DNA of 29,024 nt from Scatosoma sp045124465 (lineage in GTDB: Bacteria; Bacillota; Clostridia; Christensenellales; Borkfalkiaceae): contig JBGVLV010000040.1 in the NCBI GenBank assembly GCA_045124465.1, positions 1-29,024 on the forward strand, given 5' to 3'. Below the pieces are notes generated by a model. The model was not told the origin of the DNA. It searched no databases and saw only the letters and a program-made list of their open reading frames with translations. Of the stretch, positions 25,691 to 29,024 are shown piece by piece. Both the position numbers and the translations under genes were made by a program. Within the stretch, counting starts at the first letter, position 1. Every line of letters begins with the position of its first letter.

Positions 25691-25727
25691 ATCATATCAC
25701 ATAAATCGATCGGGGTCAAGACAAAAA
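25691..25727 (-). promoter_or_regulatory. Sigma-A promoter of unit A with upstream TTTTGTC box
   Basis: Minus strand reads TTTTTGTC, -35 TTGACC (25714-25719), a 17-base spacer with TGTGA before the -10, and -10 TATGAT (25691-25696). Start expected near 25684, about 58 bases before the ATG at 25626. Shares TTTTGTCTTGA with the other two promoters of the locus. Confidence 0.8.
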
Positions 25728-25833
25728 TGTTTGCGGTTTTTGCGTTTGATTTTACCCGTTTTTGTGAAAATCGCACAGAAATAAAGGGTTTTTCGCGGTT
25801 AAAAATTCCACCGTTTGCAAAAAATATCCGTAT

Positions 25834-26526
25834 ATGAAAAAAGCCCTTTCGCATACCTTGAAATACCTGACCGTGTTTTCGTCGCTCGGCGGCGTGGCGC
25901 TCAGTCTTATCCGCGCGCAAAAAGACGGGTACTCGCATTTCCTGAAACGCCTGTTGTATTTCACGGCGCAGTCGAATATCTGGATCGGTCTGACCGTCCT
26001 CGCGATCTTGTTCCTGCCCCTTACCAAAGCGGAAAAACGGGAAAAGCGCGCGGAAAAATTGTATCTTTTGAGATACGTGTTTACCGTTTCCATCACGATC
26101 ACGGGGCTTATCTTTTGCGGACTTTTAGCCCCCTTTTCGGACGGGAGCTACCGACCGTGGACGGTTTCGAACGTTCTGACCCACGTATGCGCGCCCGCGT
26201 TCGCGGTCGCGGACTATTTCCTCGACGGCGGCCGCCGCCCCGCGCGGGACAGACGGGTATTTTTATGCGTTCTTCCCCCCTTTTTCTATTTCCTGTTCAC
26301 GGGCGTTTTGGAATTTTTCGGCGTGGACTTCGGTCGGGGCGTAGCTTATCCCTATTTCTTTTTCAATTTCCGTTCCCCCGTCGGGCTATTCGGGGTGTCG
26401 CCGACGGGACCTTATCCGTTCTATCTCGGCGCGTTTTACTGGCTGATCCTGTTTATGCTGATCGTACTCGGCTTTGGGTTTTTATACGCGAAAAAAACGA
26501 CCCACCGCGCTCCGAAAAAAGCGTAA
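25834..26526 (+). CDS. Pr6Pr-like integral membrane protein
   Basis: 230-aa protein with about six hydrophobic segments (near 11-26, 47-63, 77-100, 109-129, 142-164 and 203-221) and a short basic tail. Typical Pr6Pr/FAR-17a-like phrases are LLYFTAQSNIWIGL early, SNVLTHVCAPAFAVADYFL in the fourth segment and a conserved YPYFFFN stretch after the fifth. Members of this family in bacteria are of unknown function. The ATG at 25834 lacks a recognisable ribosome site (TTTGCAAAAAATATCCGTAT precedes it) and no confident promoter was found in the 205 bases shared with unit A, which is transcribed away from it. It converges on the XRE regulator gene with a 33-base gap. It appears unrelated to the glycan locus. 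Confidence 0.75.
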   Translation: MKKALSHTLKYLTVFSSLGGVALSLIRAQKDGYSHFLKRLLYFTAQSNIWIGLTVLAILFLPLTKAEKREKRAEKLYLLRYVFTVSITITGLIFCGLLAPFSDGSYRPWTVSNVLTHVCAPAFAVADYFLDGGRRPARDRRVFLCVLPPFFYFLFTGVLEFFGVDFGRGVAYPYFFFNFRSPVGLFGVSPTGPYPFYLGAFYWLILFMLIVLGFGFLYAKKTTHRAPKKA

Positions 26527-26559
26527 CGGGCCGTAATTCCACATACTATATATTATAAT

Positions 26560-27540
26560 TTATTTCTTTTTGTTTTTCATGATCGCTTGCACGATCTGAT
26601 TTAAGGCGGCGAACAGCACGCCCGCAACGGGCCAAAGTATCCACGTTCTGTGCCATTCCATCGTCCAAAAGCTGAGAAACAGATACAACGCCGTCGCCAA
26701 GCACCAGTACACGCCCGAGAACACGCTCGTCTGTTTTCCCGCGAGTTTTTTCTCCACGGCGTACTCCTCCTCTTGCAGGAGCTTGGAATAACTGCCGCGT
26801 ACCATACCCGCTTTGACAAACAGGAACACGCCCGCCGCGACGAACGGGAACAACGCGGTCAGCGCGAACAGTTGCGCGCCGTCGTTTTCCCCGAATACGG
26901 CGGAGATCATAAGCGGCACGGCGGACAGAATACAGAGCGATACGCTGACGGCAACGGCGGCGATAAAGCTTTTGCTTTCCTTGATTTTCCGTTCCCGAAC
27001 CGTCTTTTCCAGCTCCAAAGCAATTTCTATTTCTTCCTTTTCCAAGAAATCGTATTTGGACAGCGCGATCCCGCCGACGATGAGAAACGCCACGCCCGCC
27101 GCACAAACGGAGAGTATGACGGCGCAACCGATACCGCCCGCGGCGTTTTCCGAGACGGCATAGCCCTTTTCCGCCAAGCCGAGCAGTAAAAACATACAGA
27201 CGGGCGAAAGGATACAAAGCGCCACGCCGAGCGCGATCTTCCACGACTGTTTTTTGACGAGCGCGAGATACGCGTTCCCCTCCTCGTCGCATACCTGCCT
27301 TGCCCGTTTGGGCGGATTATCCGTTTTCGGAAGGGTATTTTCCCCGTCCTCTTTCAATAAGTAATCGGTGGAAACGCCGAACAGTTCGCTCATTTTCAAT
27401 ACGTTGTCGATGTCGGGTACGGACGAGCCCATTTCCCATTTGCTCACCGCCTGCCGAGAAACGTCGAGGCGGAAGGCAAGTTCCTCCTGCGACCAGCCGT
27501 TCCGTTTTCGGAGCGTAGTTATCTTTTCTTCCAGTTTCAT
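26560..27540 (-). CDS. XRE-family HTH regulator with C-terminal membrane domain
   Basis: 326 aa. ATG 27540 is chosen since GGAGG lies 9 bases upstream; a TTG-initiated extension to 27558 would swallow that site. Residues 1-60 are a Cro/CI-type DNA-binding domain (KITTLRKRNGWSQEELAFRL, DVSRQAVSKWEMGSSVPDID, FGVSTDYLLK). After a linker come about five to six membrane segments (for example WKIALGVALCILSPVCMFLL, VILSVCAAGVAFLIVGGIAL, FIAAVAVSVSLCILSAVPLM). This layout is common in Clostridia as membrane-tethered repressors that sense envelope or cytosolic signals; the target is unknown. Its own promoter region has a hairpin and a palindrome that could be autoregulatory. It is convergent to the Pr6Pr-like gene. 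Confidence 0.88.
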   Translation of the reverse strand: MKLEEKITTLRKRNGWSQEELAFRLDVSRQAVSKWEMGSSVPDIDNVLKMSELFGVSTDYLLKEDGENTLPKTDNPPKRARQVCDEEGNAYLALVKKQSWKIALGVALCILSPVCMFLLLGLAEKGYAVSENAAGGIGCAVILSVCAAGVAFLIVGGIALSKYDFLEKEEIEIALELEKTVRERKIKESKSFIAAVAVSVSLCILSAVPLMISAVFGENDGAQLFALTALFPFVAAGVFLFVKAGMVRGSYSKLLQEEEYAVEKKLAGKQTSVFSGVYWCLATALYLFLSFWTMEWHRTWILWPVAGVLFAALNQIVQAIMKNKKK

Positions 27541-27575
27541 AAATTTTGACCTCCGCAAATATTTTTTGCGATTTT

Positions 27576-27604
27576 ATTATAACAGATTTTCGCAGTCGTT
27601 TCCA
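27576..27604 (-). promoter_or_regulatory. Promoter of the XRE/membrane regulator gene
   Basis: Minus strand TGGAAA (27599-27604), 17-base spacer, TATAAT (27576-27581), about 36 bases before the ATG at 27540. The inverted repeat CGCAAA/TTTGCG at 27554-27570 lies in the leader and the palindrome at 27627-27639 lies upstream; both are candidate binding sites. Confidence 0.65.
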
Positions 27605-27626
27605 CCAAACCTACTTGTAATTTTGT

Positions 27627-27639
27627 CAACCGACGGTTG
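27627..27639. promoter_or_regulatory. Perfect 13-base palindrome CAACCGACGGTTG
   Basis: Exact inverted repeat with a single central base, 23 bases upstream of the XRE gene -35 element. On the plus strand it also sits in the spacer of a weak promoter-like pair TTGTCA-16-TATGAA (27623-27650). The one-base centre rules out an RNA hairpin of full length, so a protein-binding site is more likely. Confidence 0.45.
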
Positions 27640-27741
27640 CGTTTTATGAAAAAAGCGGGATAAAGCGCTCTTCTCTTAGGGATTTTTTGAAACATTAAAA
27701 ATTTATAGGAAATTGCACTTTCAAGCGGTCAAAAGAAAATT

Positions 27742-27776
27742 AGAACTTGGATAATTCATCCGAGTTCTTTTTCTTT
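27742..27776 (+). terminator. Intrinsic terminator on the plus strand without an obvious gene
   Basis: AGAACTTGGAT, loop AATTC, ATCCGAGTTCT, then a T-rich run TTTTCTTTG. The 11-pair stem has one U-G pair in plus-strand RNA. Nothing coding lies upstream on this strand before 26526, so it may end a short untranslated RNA or be left over from a lost gene. On the minus strand the following bases are less U-rich. Confidence 0.7.
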
Positions 27777-27792
27777 GTTTATAAAAATATTC

Positions 27793-27811
27793 TTCTCTAC
27801 TTATTAGAGAA
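27793..27811. promoter_or_regulatory. Inverted repeat upstream of the small HTH gene promoter
   Basis: TTCTCTA-CTTAT-TAGAGAA, perfect 7-base arms, ending 5 bases before the -35 element of the downstream promoter. Position and symmetry fit an operator for the small HTH protein or another regulator. Confidence 0.45.
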
Positions 27812-27815
27812 ATTC

Positions 27816-27844
27816 TTGAAAAATTAATTTGCATATGTTATAAT
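27816..27844 (+). promoter_or_regulatory. Sigma-A promoter of the accessory-island genes
   Basis: TTGAAA (27816-27821), 17-base spacer, TATAAT (27839-27844), about 39 bases before the ATG at 27884. It probably drives the HTH gene and perhaps the genes after it. Confidence 0.8.
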
Positions 27845-27883
27845 AATAGATAATAAGAAAAAACAAGTAAATTGGAGGCAAAT

Positions 27884-28093
27884 ATGGCTGCAAATTACAA
27901 CAAACTATGGAAACTTTTAATTGATAGAAATATGCGGAAAGAAGATTTGCGTTTAGCTGCGGGGCTTACTACTACTGCCATAGCTAAACTTGGTAGAAAT
28001 GAAACAGTACATATGGACATACTTTTTAAGATATGTAAGGCTCTTGATTGTGGAATAGAAGATATTTTAGAAGTTGTTAAAGAAAATAATTAA
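27884..28093 (+). CDS. Small Cro/CI-type HTH regulator (HTH_26-like)
   Basis: 69-aa DNA-binding protein. ATG 27884 follows GGAGG with a 5-base spacer; a TTG-initiated extension to 27872 would contain that site. The sequence NKLWKLLIDRNMRKEDLRLA, then GLTTTAIAKLGRNETVHMDI and LFKICKALDCGIEDILEV, is the compact single-domain type often found next to DNA methyltransferase and other accessory genes, where it acts as a controller. No methyltransferase is visible in this window. Codon use is AT-rich (TTA, AGA, ATA), unlike the genes to the left. Flanking inverted repeats at 27793-27811 and 28094-28114 are candidate binding sites, suggesting autoregulation and control of the next genes. Confidence 0.85.
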   Translation: MAANYNKLWKLLIDRNMRKEDLRLAAGLTTTAIAKLGRNETVHMDILFKICKALDCGIEDILEVVKENN

Positions 28094-28114
28094 ATATGAC
28101 CAAAACTGTCATAT
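28094..28114. promoter_or_regulatory. Inverted repeat ATATGAC-7-GTCATAT after the HTH gene
   Basis: Perfect 7-base arms around CAAAACT, starting on the base after the HTH stop codon and 46 bases before the ATG at 28161. It resembles the GAC/GTC-type dyads bound by small controller HTH proteins. AT-rich promoter-like sequence follows, but no clear -35/-10 pair could be fixed. Confidence 0.5.
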
Positions 28115-28160
28115 ATTATATGTTATTATTAGAGAACGAATAAAAATTATAGGAGTTTTT

Positions 28161-28415
28161 ATGGATATAAAAGTTTTATTCTCTCGTGGCGACGGTGTTT
28201 ATGTTATTGAATTAGATGACGGTTTCTATTTGATAAACTTGGAATCAGGAACAATTTCTGAAAGAAAAGAGTACATTGATTCTTTTTTGAAATTTGGCTA
28301 TTTTTACCCAATAGATAAAATTGAAGCATCGGAGATGGATTCTATAAAAGAATTGCTTGCTTCACAACGATATGTTTCCACTTCGGCGGGAACTACAATA
28401 ATTGGAGAACTCTAA
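28161..28415 (+). CDS. 84-aa protein of unknown function in the AT-rich island
   Basis: Start ATG 28161 has AGGAG with a 5-base spacer; an upstream in-frame extension to 28074 overlaps the HTH gene and is rejected. The product begins MDIKVLFSRGDGVYVIELDD, continues GFYLINLESGTISERKEY, then FYPIDKIEASEMDSIKELLA and ends TTIIGEL. The first 40 residues look like short alternating beta-strands and the rest is helical; there is no signal peptide or membrane segment. I do not recognise the family. It lies 67 bases after the HTH gene and 19 bases before the DUF6361-like gene, so it is probably co-transcribed with the latter and may be its partner. Confidence 0.75.
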   Translation: MDIKVLFSRGDGVYVIELDDGFYLINLESGTISERKEYIDSFLKFGYFYPIDKIEASEMDSIKELLASQRYVSTSAGTTIIGEL

Positions 28416-28434
28416 ACAAAAGAAGGATATATAA

Positions 28435-29024
28435 ATGCAATTAGGTTGGATTGATTTTTCTAAAAATGAACGTAATAAAGTTCTTAATGTGTTGAACTTG
28501 CTTTCAGAAGCGGGTACTTTAGACGAACTTGGGATTGCACCTATTCGTGATGGATATGCAAACCTTTTCTTCCCCGGAACGTCAACTATCCAAACAAAAG
28601 CGAAATATTTTTTGTGCATTCCGTATGCGTTTAAGGATTTGGAGAAAAGCGGTGAAACTAATCCTAACCGTATGTTTAAGGCGTTATATGAAAAAGAAAA
28701 GAGTTGTGGAGAGCATTTGTATGCGAACTCAAAAGATGATGGCGTAATAGGAAGTTCGGTTATTGCACGTGGTTCTTGGGTTAAAAGACAACCTTCTGAT
28801 ATCTATTGGGCAGGAATAAGACGTTTGGGTATATTTGTAGGCGGTAATATGTCTATAGCCGAATATTTACGTTTTATTTGTGCTAATAACAATAAAAAAG
28901 ATACGCTTAAAAATCTTGGCAACCGTAACGATAACGCAGAAGAAAATGAAAGTGATGATATAGGTGCAGGGCAAGATTTATACAAACGCTTTTGGAATTT
29001 ACCTACATATACAAAAGATTGGTT
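28435..29024 (+). CDS. DUF6361-like protein, N-terminal half (runs off window)
   Basis: Open from ATG 28435 (AAGGA 7 bases upstream) to the right edge, 196 complete codons. The N-terminus MQLGWIDFSKNERNKVLNVL, then DELGIAPIRDGYANLFFPGT and STIQTKAKYFLCIPYAFKDL, matches the pattern I associate with DUF6361, in particular the FPGTSTIQTxAKYF stretch. The family is of unknown function and is met in accessory islands; some copies lie near helicase or nuclease genes as I recall, so a defence role is plausible but unproven. It appears soluble. Codon use is AT-rich like its two neighbours. The C-terminal half and any partners lie beyond the window. Confidence 0.75.
   Translation, partial: MQLGWIDFSKNERNKVLNVLNLLSEAGTLDELGIAPIRDGYANLFFPGTSTIQTKAKYFLCIPYAFKDLEKSGETNPNRMFKALYEKEKSCGEHLYANSKDDGVIGSSVIARGSWVKRQPSDIYWAGIRRLGIFVGGNMSIAEYLRFICANNNKKDTLKNLGNRNDNAEENESDDIGAGQDLYKRFWNLPTYTKDW

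Larger units (their letters stand above)
27541..27883. other. Intergenic region between the XRE regulator and the AT-rich island
   Basis: No gene was found in these 343 bases. They hold the divergent promoters of the two flanking HTH genes, a leader inverted repeat CGCAAA-TATTT-TTTGCG (27554-27570), a perfect 13-base palindrome CAACCGACGGTTG (27627-27639), a plus-strand intrinsic terminator (27742-27776) without an obvious upstream gene, and a second inverted repeat (27793-27811). Base composition turns AT-rich across it, so it is the likely junction between the resident chromosome and acquired DNA. No direct-repeat attachment site could be recognised. Confidence 0.7.

Noticed and set aside
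26527..26559. Possible bidirectional terminator between the convergent Pr6Pr and XRE genes
   Set aside because: Only a very tight ACGG/CCGT palindrome and AT-rich sequence; no convincing stem plus T-run.
27541..27883. Attachment-site direct repeats marking the island edge
   Set aside because: No repeated pair could be found in the window; the other end of the island is not included.
28362..28619. 85-codon minus-strand open frame in the AT-rich island
   Set aside because: Overlaps the start region of the DUF6361-like gene, which has better ribosome site and family motifs.

Overview
The window looks like chromosome of a Bacillota bacterium, most likely an uncultured gut-type member of class Clostridia. 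The grounds are strong AGGAGG-type ribosome binding sites, sigma-A-like promoters with 17-bp spacers, secreted and lipobox-bearing proteins rich in LamG-like, InlB-type and GLUG repeats, a CUT1 sugar importer, and standard-code genes that largely avoid the codons TTA, CTA and TCA. No rRNA, tRNA, CRISPR array or insertion sequence was seen.

Positions 1-25,730 hold a glycan-utilisation locus read entirely from the minus strand as three consecutive transcription units. Unit A (promoter near 25,700; terminator near 19,100) encodes a lipoprotein with a degenerate SGNH-hydrolase domain, an exported GH105-type hydrolase with a C-terminal F5/8C-like domain, and a GLUG/InlB lipoprotein. Unit B (promoter near 18,990; hairpin near 16,700) encodes a secreted two-LamG protein from a TTG start and a 47-codon small protein. 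Unit C (promoter near 16,625, running off the left edge) encodes a second GLUG/InlB lipoprotein, a GH43 lipoprotein, a CUT1 importer (binding protein and two permeases, no ATPase), a GH2 enzyme, a clan GH-A (GH5-like) enzyme, an exported CE2-like esterase and a DUF5107/TPR protein. All three promoters carry the same TTTTGTC box directly abutting the -35 element, so they are probably co-regulated. The inferred logic is: surface lipoproteins bind glycan, exported GH43, GH105 and esterase trim it, the importer takes up oligosaccharides, and the cytosolic GH2 and GH-A enzymes finish degradation. The target glycan is unclear; GH105 with GH43 and an acetyl esterase favours pectin (RG-I) side chains or acetylated hemicellulose.

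Positions 25,834-27,540 hold a Pr6Pr-like membrane protein (plus strand) and a convergent XRE-family regulator fused to a membrane domain.

From about 27,650 to the right edge, base composition turns visibly AT-rich and codon use changes (TTA, TCA, AGA and ATA become common). A small HTH protein, an unrecognised 84-aa protein and the N-terminal half of a DUF6361-like protein form a plus-strand unit. This looks like the left edge of a horizontally acquired accessory island, possibly defence-related.
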